A DNA stretch of 64,000 bases from DASWJZ01 sp963792885 (GTDB lineage Bacteria; Pseudomonadota; Alphaproteobacteria; Rhizobiales; Afifellaceae): contig CAWBXX010000001.1 of NCBI GenBank assembly GCA_963792885.1, forward strand, positions 310,001 to 374,000, written 5' to 3'. Under the pieces are notes generated by a model. It was not told the origin of the DNA, did no database searches, and saw nothing but the letters and a program-made list of their open reading frames with translations. Both the position numbers and the translations under genes were made by a program. Numbering within the stretch: position 1 is the first letter of the stretch; every line of letters starts with the position of its first letter. Shown piece by piece: positions 48,296-57,002 of the stretch.

Positions 48296-48802
48296 TCAAA
48301 TCTTCCGGCTGTCGTAGGCCCAGTGGAGCAGCGCCTGGCGCTGGCGGCGCCGGCAATGGATATCGCCAGGCGCGCAGTTCTTCCTGATCTGCGCCGCGTG
48401 GCGACGGATCGCCTTCCAGCGCTTGATCTGCCGCGCGTCCTCCTCCGGCATCCGTCGCCCCATGTTGTAGCGGCAGTACCACTGGAACCAGCCGCGCGGG
48501 TCGTCGGGATGAATCCAGCCCTTCCGCCGCCATTCGGAGAGCGGCTGGCTAGCGTCGACGCCGAAGAAATTCAGCGCCTTGTCCGCGGGCCCGTTGGCGA
48601 GCCTCGCGCTCTTGAACCACGCCGCCGGGAACTCGTCGCGGCAGTCCGTCATGTATTTGCCGCCGAAGACACCGAGCTTCAGCATCTCGGACGGCGTCAG
48701 GTCTGGCTTGAACTCCGGATCGAAGTCTCTCCCTGCCCGCGCCGTTAGGACATAGCGATAGCCCCGCTGCATCTTGTCGTTCACCACGACCGTGCGAGGC
48801 AT
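48296..48802 (-). CDS. Conserved protein of unknown function
   Basis: The 168-aa protein is rich in Arg, Trp, Asp and Cys. It contains YRYVLTARAGRDFDPEFKPDLTP, LGVFGGKYMTDCRDEFPAAWF, WIHPDDPRGWFQWYCRYNMGRR and RQIKRWKAIRRHAAQIRKNC with a final RRRQRQALLHWAYD. I recognise this as a conserved family that occurs in bacteria and plants with no assigned function. It is convergent with the TetR gene (10 bases apart). Confidence 0.75.
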   Translation of the reverse strand: MPRTVVVNDKMQRGYRYVLTARAGRDFDPEFKPDLTPSEMLKLGVFGGKYMTDCRDEFPAAWFKSARLANGPADKALNFFGVDASQPLSEWRRKGWIHPDDPRGWFQWYCRYNMGRRMPEEDARQIKRWKAIRRHAAQIRKNCAPGDIHCRRRQRQALLHWAYDSRKI

Positions 48803-48851
48803 CGCTTCTGCCCAAATGCTGCCTAGGGTGCGGCTGCGTCAGCGCCCTGCC

Positions 48852-49373
48852 CTAACGCTCCACCACGCCGCAGGCGATGCGGTCCCCTGACTTACCCGAA
48901 GGCGGGCTCTTGTAGTCGTCGGCGCCGGCATGGATGACCAGCGACGTGCCGTCGTCGTCGAACAGGGTCGCCGGCGCGCCCTCCTTGAGCGTCACGCTGG
49001 GCATCAGGATCTCGATGGTCAGCGCGCCTGAATCGGGTACGTGGATATTCGGCATGTCGCCGGCATGTGGGCCACCGACCGTAAAGAAGCCATGCTCCGC
49101 GCCGCTGGGGTTGAAGTGGCCGCCGGCGGCGCCGAAGTCCGGCTCGCAGCTTCCGGTCTCGTGCAGATGAAAGCCGTGGACGCCCGGCGGTAGGCCGGTG
49201 AGCTCGGCGAGGATAAGAACCCCGGCCGGCGTCTCGGTGAACGTAACGGTGCCAAGCTCGGCGCCGTCGACACCCTTCATCACGGCCTTGGCTTTCGCCA
49301 TCTCGTCCTGCGCGAGCGCAGGGGCGGCGAACAGAGCCGCAAGCGCGAGCGTACCGGCAACAATTCCCTTCAT
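48852..49373 (-). CDS. sodC: Periplasmic Cu/Zn superoxide dismutase
   Basis: I chose the ATG at 49373 because GGAG lies 7 bases before it and a signal peptide (MKGIVAGTLALAALFAAPALA) follows; 173 aa. The metal ligands are in HGFHLHETG, GGHFNPSG and the C-terminal SLVIHAGADDY, with the disulfide cysteines in GSCEPDF and RIACGVVER. It removes superoxide in the periplasm using copper and zinc, which fits the nearby CueR gene. Confidence 0.93.
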   Translation of the reverse strand: MKGIVAGTLALAALFAAPALAQDEMAKAKAVMKGVDGAELGTVTFTETPAGVLILAELTGLPPGVHGFHLHETGSCEPDFGAAGGHFNPSGAEHGFFTVGGPHAGDMPNIHVPDSGALTIEILMPSVTLKEGAPATLFDDDGTSLVIHAGADDYKSPPSGKSGDRIACGVVER

Positions 49374-49451
49374 CAGCTTCTCCACTTCGTGGGTTCCTGG
49401 ATGCGTCTCTTCAATCAGGCGCGGCCGGAGCCGTTCCTCAGTTTCGCTCGC

Positions 49452-49669
49452 TCAATACTCGGAAAGCTTGAACGCGTCGTCCCTCATGGCGTCCGTCCAG
49501 ATGCCGGTGGCATCCTTCACCACCGCCTGGCCACAGACGATCTTTCCCGTCGTCGAGTCGAAGCTCATCGCCGGCGGGCGGTAAAGCTCCCAGCCCCTGT
49601 TCAGCGCCTCCGACACTTTCTTGCAGAAAGCGGCATCGTCCCGCCGGTCAACATCCGGTAGAGCCGCAT
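49452..49669 (-). pseudogene. DUF1737 protein, frameshifted
   Basis: The minus strand encodes MRLYRMLTG from the ATG at 49669. After a one-base loss (or two-base gain) near 49641-49646 it continues as DDAAFCKKVSEALNRGWELYRPPAMSFDSTTGKIVCGQAVV and ends KLSEY at 49452. This matches the small DUF1737 family of unknown function, about 72 aa. It starts 4 bases after the cueR stop on the same strand and probably shares its transcript. This is the only broken gene in the window whose shift fits a base loss. Confidence 0.7.
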
Positions 49670-49673
49670 CGCC

Positions 49674-50084
49674 TCAGGCCTCCGCCCTTTGCGCGCGCCT
49701 AGCACCTGCGAGGTCTTCCAGGATCGGACAATCCGGCCGGTGATCGCCGTGGCAGGCCTGAACGAGGGTGGAGAGCGTCTTCCGCATCGCCTTCAGCTCG
49801 GCGATCTTCGCATCGATCTCGCTGATATGCGCCTCAGCGAGTCGGCGCACGTCGGCGCTGGCGCGGCGCTTGTCGACGTAGAGCGAGAGCAGCCGGCGGC
49901 AGTCCTCGATCGAAAAGCCGAGCGCCCGCGCGCGCCGCAGAAAGCGGAGATTGTGGAGCGCGGTCTCCGAGTAGTCCCGGTAGTTGTTGTCGCGCCGGTC
50001 GGAGCGCACCAGCCCGATCTCCTCGTAATAACGGATGGTCTTGGCCGGTAGGCCGCTCGCCTTCGCGGCTGCGCCGATGTTCAT
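49674..50084 (-). CDS. cueR: Copper-responsive MerR-family regulator CueR
   Basis: From the ATG at 50084 (GGAGA upstream) the 136-aa protein has a MerR helix-turn-helix (MNIGAAAKASGLPAKTIRYYEEIGLVRSDRRDNNYRDYSE), a dimerisation helix and the two metal-binding cysteines in CHGDHRPDCPILEDL. This C-x7-C loop is the Cu(I)/Ag(I)/Au(I) sensing loop of CueR. No copper ATPase gene is adjacent, but sodC is close downstream. Confidence 0.9.
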   Translation of the reverse strand: MNIGAAAKASGLPAKTIRYYEEIGLVRSDRRDNNYRDYSETALHNLRFLRRARALGFSIEDCRRLLSLYVDKRRASADVRRLAEAHISEIDAKIAELKAMRKTLSTLVQACHGDHRPDCPILEDLAGARRAQRAEA

Positions 50085-50133
50085 GGCTTCTCTCCTTCGC
50101 GACCTTGAGGAGATGGTTCCAGCGATGGGAAGG

Positions 50134-51069
50134 TCAAGCCTCGCCCACCCTGAGCGGTGAGCGTGGGTGGAGAAGCAGCAGCGCCACCAGCACGAAGGGG
50201 GCGACGCCCAGGAGGCCCACGAAAAAAGCATCGAGGTCCGACCAATCGCCGAGGTCGACCGGCCTTCCCCGGAAAAGCGCGAGGCCGGAGAGCCAGCTCG
50301 TATGCGAGACGCCAAGGATGCCGAACGTGTTCAGCCCGAGATGCGCGCCGATTCCGGCTGCGAGATTGCCGGTCCTCACCACGAGCACGGTGGCTGTTGC
50401 CGCGAAGGCTGCGATGCTTGCCAGCATGGCGGCTGCCATTGGTAGAGAGGCGTGGGCGTTCCAGTGGAGCGCGGTGAAGAGCGCAAGCGGCAGGAGCGCC
50501 CAAATGATGGGGCTCCTGAAGCGCGCGGCGAGCGATTGGAGGAGATAGCCGCGAAACGTCAGCTCTTCGGCCGAGACCTGGAGAAAAAGGAGAAGGATTG
50601 TCGGGACGAGCCAAAGGAACCAAGTGCCGAGCCCGATCGCACTTCGCTCAACTGAAGAATCGACCAGCAATGTCGGCAGCTCTGCGAGCGCCGACGCGAT
50701 AAGCGACGCGGCAAGGCCGCACCGGAAATCGCCCCAGGCGAGGTGGCCGCTCGCACCGAGAACCGTGCCCATCGGCCGCCAATGGACCCACCTGACGGCG
50801 AGGAAGACCCCCGCCGCCATTCCGGAAAACGACAAGAGCGCAATCTCAACGCCCGCCGGCGACGCGAGGACCGCATCGACGAACGCATTCGGGTCCTCCG
50901 CCAGGCGCCCGCCCAGCACAAAGGCGCCGAAAACGCCGCCTAGAGCGAAGGCGGCAACGGTGCTCGCCCCCCAAAGAAGCAGAATCAAGCCCGAGCCCAA
51001 ACCGATCCGCCAGAGCCCCGACCGCTCGCGGGCGGCGCCGACATAGCGGCGGAAGGCGGAAGACGTCAT
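50134..51069 (-). CDS. CPBP-family intramembrane metalloprotease
   Basis: The 311-aa membrane protein has about seven to eight hydrophobic segments and the conserved EEE-like motif in SAEELTFRGYLLQ, then ALFTALHWNAHASL and GAHLGLNTFGI. These are the catalytic Glu and His residues of CPBP (CAAX/Abi-type) intramembrane proteases. Substrate unknown. It ends near the cueR gene on the same strand. Confidence 0.85.
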   Translation of the reverse strand: MTSSAFRRYVGAARERSGLWRIGLGSGLILLLWGASTVAAFALGGVFGAFVLGGRLAEDPNAFVDAVLASPAGVEIALLSFSGMAAGVFLAVRWVHWRPMGTVLGASGHLAWGDFRCGLAASLIASALAELPTLLVDSSVERSAIGLGTWFLWLVPTILLLFLQVSAEELTFRGYLLQSLAARFRSPIIWALLPLALFTALHWNAHASLPMAAAMLASIAAFAATATVLVVRTGNLAAGIGAHLGLNTFGILGVSHTSWLSGLALFRGRPVDLGDWSDLDAFFVGLLGVAPFVLVALLLLHPRSPLRVGEA

Positions 51070-51276
51070 TGCGAAGGTCCCGGTTTTCGGCGCGCCAGCG
51101 GTAGATCAAATTCGTTACCGGCATATCTGAGGCCAATTCTTCCCGCGACAGACGTCTGTGCCCCCGCCGCAACAGGGCGCGGCCGTCGCCGGGCGGCTCG
51201 GGGGCAGTGCCTGTTTGGGGTTGCTTTCGGGCCGCGCTGCGGGTTCGGTAACGTTTCGTCCCAAGGGGGTGCCGAG

Positions 51277-52683
51277 TTGAGAAGATTCTGCGCGTGCGCG
51301 TGTGTGCTGGCGGTTTTTCTACCGGCCTCCGCGCTTGCGCTCGAGCTTCCGCCGCAGCCTGGGCAGCCCGACCCCTCTGGCTGGTTCGTGCGCACGTATT
51401 TCCTTGGCAGCATTTCGAGCGCACCGGGCTCCTTCGCCGTTCTCCCGCCGGGCGCGACAGGTGGTGATCAGACCTCCTATCAGCCGCAGGAATTTTTCGG
51501 TGCCGGGGCCGGGATCGGCTACCAGTTCTCCGCCTGGGGGGTGCCCTTCCGCGCCGTCTTCGACAGTAGCCTGAACTTCCGCCACGACACCGATGTGGCC
51601 GCACTTCCTGCGCACACGCCCAACTACAAAGGCAATCTGCAGACGATCGATCTTCGGCTGAGCCTGCTTGCCGACGTGCTCGATTTCGGTTGGGGGCGCT
51701 TCTATGTCGGCGGCGGCATCGGCGGGACGCGGGTCAGGACCGAGGTCGAATTCGAGGGCACGCCGACCTCTGTCGTGAACACGGAGTGGAAGCCGTCTCC
51801 CTCCTTCGAGGCGGGAATCGCTTTCACCGGATTCTCTCGGCGTGTGATCCCCTACATTGGCTATCGCTTCCGCTGGATCGGCGAGACGAAGTCGGGGACT
51901 TTCTCGGACGGCTCCAAGGTCCGCTACAAGAACTTCAACGTCCACGACCTGATGTTCGGGCTCACGGTTCCGCTGCAGGAATACAGCGCCACCGACGCGG
52001 CGTTCGCGAGCCTGATGCCCTCAGCCGGGCCGGGCGAGAACATGTGGACAGGCTTTCATGTCGGCGCCTATGGCGGCTGGGGCGTCGCAGACGACCTCGA
52101 CGTGACCGGGCTCGCGACCTCTGCCGGCGTGCCCTACAACGCGACCAACACCTACAGCCTCGGCAGCGACGGGTTTCTTGCCGGCGGCGAGATCGGTGTC
52201 GACTGGCAGTGGCGCTGGCTGGTGCTCGGGCTCGCCGGCGAAGCCGGCGTGATGGATTTCAACGGCAAGGCGACCGATCCGGCGTCCCCCGGTGGCGATA
52301 CGACCACGAAGTTCTCCTCCGACTGGTACGGCGGAATGTCGGTGCGCGGCGGTCTCGCCTACGATCGCTTCCTCGCCTACGGCCGCGCCGGCGCGTTCTA
52401 CGTCAACGCTGAAGCAAAGACGACCGACAACTGCACGACGGCGCCATGCGGCGCGGCGACCGCATCTGCTTCGGAGGACGACATCCTTTTCGGATGGTAC
52501 CTCGGCGGCGGCATCGAATATGCGATCGGCAGCCATTGGAGCATCGGCGGCGAGTACCGCTTCATCCACCCGAACGACAAGCTGCAACCTGCCGGGACGT
52601 CGAGCTCGCTTGGGAGCGTGTCGCAAGAGGTGAAGATCAACCCGATCCACGCCGGCCGCGTTTCCGTGAACTTCCGCTGGTAG
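51277..52683 (+). CDS. Tandem outer-membrane beta-barrel protein
   Basis: The 468-aa precursor starts at a TTG at 51277 with GGGGG about 7 bases upstream and a signal peptide ending ASALA. It contains two beta-barrel units: residues about 30-230 (FFGAGAGIGYQFSAWGVPFRAVF ... MFGLTVPLQE) and about 250-468 (MWTGFHVGAYGGWGVADDL ... NPIHAGRVSVNFRW, ending in an aromatic residue as outer-membrane barrels do). The second unit is an Omp25/Omp31-like porin-type domain. The two-barrel layout is unusual; another such protein is encoded at 62.5-63.5 kb. Confidence 0.8.
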   Translation: MRRFCACACVLAVFLPASALALELPPQPGQPDPSGWFVRTYFLGSISSAPGSFAVLPPGATGGDQTSYQPQEFFGAGAGIGYQFSAWGVPFRAVFDSSLNFRHDTDVAALPAHTPNYKGNLQTIDLRLSLLADVLDFGWGRFYVGGGIGGTRVRTEVEFEGTPTSVVNTEWKPSPSFEAGIAFTGFSRRVIPYIGYRFRWIGETKSGTFSDGSKVRYKNFNVHDLMFGLTVPLQEYSATDAAFASLMPSAGPGENMWTGFHVGAYGGWGVADDLDVTGLATSAGVPYNATNTYSLGSDGFLAGGEIGVDWQWRWLVLGLAGEAGVMDFNGKATDPASPGGDTTTKFSSDWYGGMSVRGGLAYDRFLAYGRAGAFYVNAEAKTTDNCTTAPCGAATASASEDDILFGWYLGGGIEYAIGSHWSIGGEYRFIHPNDKLQPAGTSSSLGSVSQEVKINPIHAGRVSVNFRW

Positions 52684-52759
52684 CGGGCCGCCGACGCGCG
52701 GCTTGTCGGCGCCTGCCGACCGGGTCTATTGAACCGGCATCCTGGACCGGAGGTCCCGC

Positions 52760-54137
52760 GTGCCGGCGCTGCGATCCTTGCCCGACAACATCACGATCGA
52801 CTGCGCGGCAGGCAAGTCGGTGCTTGAAGCGGCGCGGCGCGGCCATCTCCCGATCGCGCATGCCTGCGGCGGCAAGGCAAAATGCTCGACCTGCCGCGTG
52901 TGGATTCTGGAAGGCAAGGCAGCATGCCCTGAGCCGGCTGAGGCCGAGGTCGCGCTGACGGCAAGGCTCGGGCTCGACGACAGCATTCGCCTTGCCTGCC
53001 AACTCCGCCCGACCGGTGACATCACGTTCCGCCGCCTGGTGCTCGACGAGACGGACCTCAGGATGGCTAGCCAATTGCAGCGGCAGCGCGGCGACCAAGG
53101 CGGGCGAGCTCAAGCCCGTCGTGCTGTTCTTCTCCGATGTCTCAGGCTTCACGTCCTTCTCCGAGACGCTCACGCCGTACGACGTGATGTACCTCTTGAA
53201 CCGTTATTTCGCGCAGGCAGGCGAGATCATCGAGCGCAACGACGGCTACATCGACAAGTTCGTCGGCGACGGCCTGATGGCGATCTTCGGCGTCGAGGGT
53301 CAGCCCGACGCGCCGATCCGCGCCGTGAACGCCGCGCTTCAGACTCTCGCCGCCGTCGACCGCATGAAGCCCTTCTTCGCCTCCATGTACGGCATCGACT
53401 TCGATATCCGCATCGGCCTCCATCTCGGCGACGCTGTAATCGGATCGATCGGTTCGCCCGGCCACGAGCGGCTGACGGCGATCGGGGACGCAGTCAATCG
53501 TCGCGAGCCGCGTCGAGGCTGCAAACAAGGAGTCGGGCACGCGGATGCTCATCTCCGAAGCGCTCTACGAGCACGTGAAGGACGAGGTGGAGATGACGGA
53601 CTTCGTCCGCGTCCGTCTGCGCGGCACGTCGGATCGCATCACGCTCTACGATATCGCGCGGCTCCAGCCGGAAACCGAACGACGGCTGAACGAGACCGCC
53701 GAACGCGAGACCATGCAGATTGCCGGCAAGAAATGGCACAAGGCGATCGCCGTCGATTCTCTTGTCGACGGCGAGCGCCAAATTCTCGAATTTCCCGGTC
53801 TCTATGTGGTCGTCCTGAAGAAGGGCGAGGAGGTCTACGCGTTCAACAATGCCTGCCCGCACTTGAAGCTTCCCTTCTTTGAGCAACGCGCGACCGATGC
53901 CGGCGGCGCTCCGCCAGAGAGCCCGATCTCCGATGAAGGTGTCATCAGATGCCGCTGGCACGAGAGCTGCTTCGATCTCGTGACCGGCGAGATCGTCACG
54001 CTGGGCGAGGGGCTGGACGAAGACGGGATGTCGCGCGGTCATGCCCATGCTTGGAGATATTTCGAAGAACCGCGCACCGTTGAACGCTCATTCCCTGGCG
54101 CGAGGAAGGTGGCCATATCTGGCTCGCGCTCGACTGA
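52760..54137 (+). pseudogene. [2Fe-2S] ferredoxin - class III cyclase - Rieske fusion, multiply frameshifted
   Basis: From a GTG at 52760 (GGAGG 6 bases upstream) the first frame encodes a plant-type ferredoxin domain with cysteines in HACGGKAKCSTCRV and RLACQL. A second frame encodes the cyclase core VVLFFSDVSGFTSFSE and GYIDKFVGDGLMAIFG, ending RLTAIGDAVN. A third frame begins ASRVEAANKESGTRMLI and runs into a Rieske domain with CPH and CRWHESCFD. The last two pieces (MPMLGDISKNRAPLNAH; EEGGHIWLALD and stop) need two more shifts. The shifts lie near 53090, 53499, 54040 and 54091, each one base extra. The restored protein is about 457 aa. Confidence 0.85.
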
Positions 54138-54155
54138 CGAACGAAGGAGCACGCC

Positions 54156-54456
54156 ATGTGCCGCAACATCCGAACGCTCTTCAATTTCGAGCCGCCAGCG
54201 ACGGACGACGAGATTCGTGCCTCCGCGTTGCAATTCGTGCGCAAGCTTTCCGGCTTCACGCGGCCGTCGAAGGCGAACGAGGCGGCCTTCGACCGCGCGG
54301 TCATCGAGGTGACTGCCGCGGCGCGGCGGCTGATCACCTCGCTGGAGACGACAAGCCCGCCGAAGAACCGCGGAAATCGAGGCGCTGAAGGCGCGCGCAC
54401 GCGCCGCCGTGCGCTACACGCTGAGACCGGCGTCGCCGGCGCCCGGTTCCTTTTGA
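54156..54456 (+). pseudogene. DUF2277 protein, frameshifted
   Basis: The frame begins MCRNIRTLFNFEPPATDDEIRASALQFVRKLSGFTRPSKANEAAF, the DUF2277 signature, and continues to ETTSPPKNR. One extra base near 54372 shifts it; the adjacent frame then gives EIEALKARARAAVRYTLRPASP and stops with TGA at 54454-54456. The family, of unknown function, is common in alphaproteobacteria. The stop overlaps the TTG start of the next membrane-protein gene, which supports this end point. Confidence 0.8.
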
Positions 54457-54752
54457 TCCGCTACTTCCGCGAACTCTGGACCGGAAGCCTGCCGCTCCCG
54501 CGCGCCCTCTGGTTCGACATGCTGGCCGTCGGAACGCTCGTCAACGCGGCCTCGCTCGTCGTCATGCTGATCCTCTTCGCGGCGCATGCGCCGACGGCGT
54601 TGCCGCTCGTCGTCTTCCTGGCGCCTATTCCCTACAATATCGCGCTCTTCGTCGGCGTCTGGCGGAGCGCATCGCAGGCAAGGGACGACTGGGCCTTCAT
54701 CGCGCGCTCGATCGCCTCGATCTGGCTCGTCGCCGCGGTCGTTCTGGTGTGA
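54453..54752 (+). CDS. Small membrane protein, unknown
   Basis: The 99-aa product begins at a TTG at 54453 that forms a TTGA overlap with the DUF2277 stop. It reads IRYFRELWTGSLPLPRALWFDMLAVGTLVN and has about three hydrophobic segments with an IPYNIALFVGVWRSA turn. I know similar small proteins in Hyphomicrobiales but no function. No strong ribosome binding site is seen, so translation may depend on coupling. Confidence 0.65.
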   Translation: MIRYFRELWTGSLPLPRALWFDMLAVGTLVNAASLVVMLILFAAHAPTALPLVVFLAPIPYNIALFVGVWRSASQARDDWAFIARSIASIWLVAAVVLV

Positions 54753-54858
54753 AAACCGGCGGTACACCGGCAATCAAGAGGCGGTGATTCCAAAGCGAGG
54801 CGCTTCCCACGCCCCTCGCCCTGCTCCAAATAACCGACAGATATTGGGAGATCGACCG

Positions 54859-55603
54859 ATGAACGCGCCCGACAAGAAGCCTTTTTCCATCCAGCCCTAC
54901 GTCGCCCCGGCGCTCGCTGTCCTCGCGGTCGTGGCGCTGGTGCCCGTTGAGCGGCATTTTCCCCACGGCTTCCGCCGAAGAGGCGAAGGTCGTTCCGCCT
55001 GCGGCCCACGACGAGCCGCTCGCCTCGGCGCCGGGCATGGAGACGGCCGTCGTCGCCGGCGGCTGCTTCTGGGGTATCCAGGGCGTCTTCCAGCATGTGA
55101 AGGGCGTTACGATGGCCGTCTCCGGCTATTCCGGCGGCGACGCGGACACTGCGCACTACCAGGTGGTCGGCACCGGCATGACCGGCCACGCCGAGTCGGT
55201 CCAGATCACCTACGATCCGAGCCAGATCAGCTACGGCAAGCTCTTGCAGGTCTTCTTCTCCGTCGCGCTCGATCCGACACAGAAGGATCGCCAGGGACCG
55301 GACGTCGGCACGCAGTACCGCTCCGCGCTCTTCACGGCCAACGACAAGCAGGCGGAAATCGCCCGGGACTACATCGCGCAGCTCGACAAGGCCGGCGTGT
55401 TCGACAAGCCGATCGCGACGGAAGTTACGCCGTTCACAGCTTTCTACGCCGCTGAGGACTACCATCAGGACTATGCGACGCTGCACCCTGAGAGCGGCTA
55501 CATCGCCTACAACGACCTGCCGAAAATCGCCGCTCTACAGGCACTCTTCCCCGACCTCTGGCGTGAAAAGCCGGTGCTGGTGAACGTCGCGGCGAAGAGC
55601 TAG
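54859..55603 (+). pseudogene. msrA: Peptide methionine sulfoxide reductase MsrA with frameshifted leader
   Basis: From the ATG at 54859 a hydrophobic leader (PYVAPALAVLAVVALVP) reads to about 54945. One extra c in gcccg then moves to the frame that encodes SGIFPTASAEEAKVV and the full catalytic domain. That domain has GGCFWGIQGVFQ with the nucleophilic Cys, GYSGGDADTAHYQVV and EDYHQDY, and runs to 55603. The restored protein is about 247 aa. It would reduce methionine-S-sulfoxide, probably in the periplasm or membrane because of the leader. The catalytic domain itself is intact and could be expressed from an internal start. Confidence 0.85.
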
Positions 55604-56344
55604 CGCGGGCGACGTCGACGAGCCGGGGCCTACGTCTTTCTCTTTGCGACTGGCGCCGGCTTTCGCCGCCTTTTCGATACGCTCCGCCACCATTTCCTGC
55701 AGCCGCCAGAGATGGCGATCACGCAGGCCGACCTCCTCCAGGTGGAGGACGGTATTGTGCAGATATTCCGCCATCGAGCCGCGGTGACCGGAGGCGGTGG
55801 CGAGGGCGTCAGCGACCTGTTCGTCGCTCAACCCACCGACATAGCGGCCGCCGTTCCGGTCGATGACGAAGGTGATCGCGCGAAGCGGCCCCGCTGCCGT
55901 CGTGACATTCACCCAGCGCGGCCCGTGCGGCGACGGGCGAAAGCGCAGCTCGCGCTGAAACAGCCGCGTCATGTTCTCTTCAATCGCATGCGGCGGCAGG
56001 CGATAGGCGACGCCCTTCACCTGCCCGCCGCGATCGAGCGACAGCATGAGGCCCGGCCGCTCGGGATGACCGCGGAACCAACGGTCCCATCCGAGGCAGA
56101 AGGAGCGGTGCCAGCCGCGCACGACGCCTGTGCGCTTCTCGACGGAATCGAACGCGGTATTCCAGATGAGCGAGCCGTAGGCGAAGATCCACACTTCGTC
56201 GCTGGGTCCTTGAGCCAGCACCTCTGCAATCGTCGCGGTCTGTTCGGCTTCGGAGGCGAGTGTCGTTCCGGGCGGCGGAACCAGGTCTTCGATTGCGCGC
56301 CCGCCATGGGTGACGAGAGCCACGAGTTCGGGCGTCAGCCGCAT
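55535..56344 (-). CDS. ChaC-like gamma-glutamylcyclotransferase
   Basis: The 269-aa protein has the BtrG/gamma-glutamylcyclotransferase motif VWIFAYGSLIWN with substrate-binding YGSL, then GWHRSFCLGWDRWFRG and GVAYRLPP. Members degrade glutathione or cleave gamma-glutamyl peptides to 5-oxoproline. The last 30 or so residues (after KEKDVGPG) overlap the msrA coding region on the opposite strand by 69 bases and look unrelated to the family. A small indel near the stop is possible. Confidence 0.82.
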   Translation of the reverse strand: MRLTPELVALVTHGGRAIEDLVPPPGTTLASEAEQTATIAEVLAQGPSDEVWIFAYGSLIWNTAFDSVEKRTGVVRGWHRSFCLGWDRWFRGHPERPGLMLSLDRGGQVKGVAYRLPPHAIEENMTRLFQRELRFRPSPHGPRWVNVTTAAGPLRAITFVIDRNGGRYVGGLSDEQVADALATASGHRGSMAEYLHNTVLHLEEVGLRDRHLWRLQEMVAERIEKAAKAGASRKEKDVGPGSSTSPALALRRDVHQHRLFTPEVGEECL

Positions 56345-56418
56345 GGCGCGCCGCGATGCTGGTTGAGACTAGTCGACACCCGACGGCGCCCTTCTTCACG
56401 GGCGCAAGCCGCTCCCGC

Positions 56419-56709
56419 CTAGTGCAATTGCCCGTGAAAGCGAGCAATGCGGACCTCGGCGGCGGTCGCGAGCTGCTTATGCGCCACCTCGACAGAATGG
56501 ATGATGCCGTCGATCTCGGCCACCCAGAAATCCAGGAACTTGAAGAGCCGCGGATAGTCCGGTGCCACATCGTAGAACTGCCAGACGAAGGTCTGCAGCA
56601 GCTTCGGACGCTCGGGCATGTGGTAGAGGATATTCGCCGTGGCGAGGCCATAGCCGGCCCGTTCGCTCAAGAACACGGTGCGAAAGTCGTGATCGGTCGT
56701 CTCACGCAT
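56419..56709 (-). CDS. usg: Usg family protein
   Basis: I chose the ATG at 56709 (AGAGGG upstream); 96 aa. The product has FLSERAGYGLATANILYHMPERPKLLQTFVWQFYDVAPDYPRLFKFLDFW, the Usg family. It is often described as linked to tryptophan biosynthesis, but its role is not proven. No trp genes are near. It reads toward the ChaC-like gene on the same strand. Confidence 0.85.
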   Translation of the reverse strand: MRETTDHDFRTVFLSERAGYGLATANILYHMPERPKLLQTFVWQFYDVAPDYPRLFKFLDFWVAEIDGIIHSVEVAHKQLATAAEVRIARFHGQLH

Positions 56710-57002
56710 GTCGACCCTCTTCGTTGAGGACATTCGGGCAAATCGCCCAATGCAAATCCTAGCCTGAACTCTGAATTTACCAAATAGTTACAGTAGGTTA
56801 TCAGCCCACGGCTGAGAGTGCTGCCAGGATTCGCCGATCTGATTGAACAAGATGCAGTCCTGACCGATTCTTGTGCATCAGCATCCGCCCTTTAGAAGTC
56901 TCTGCACCATCGGACAGCAGTGCTGTGGATGCGCCGCGTCTTGGGGCGAACCTAAGCCGGCTCCGTGCAATGATGCCGCGGCGGCAGACGGAGGAGGCGA
57001 CC

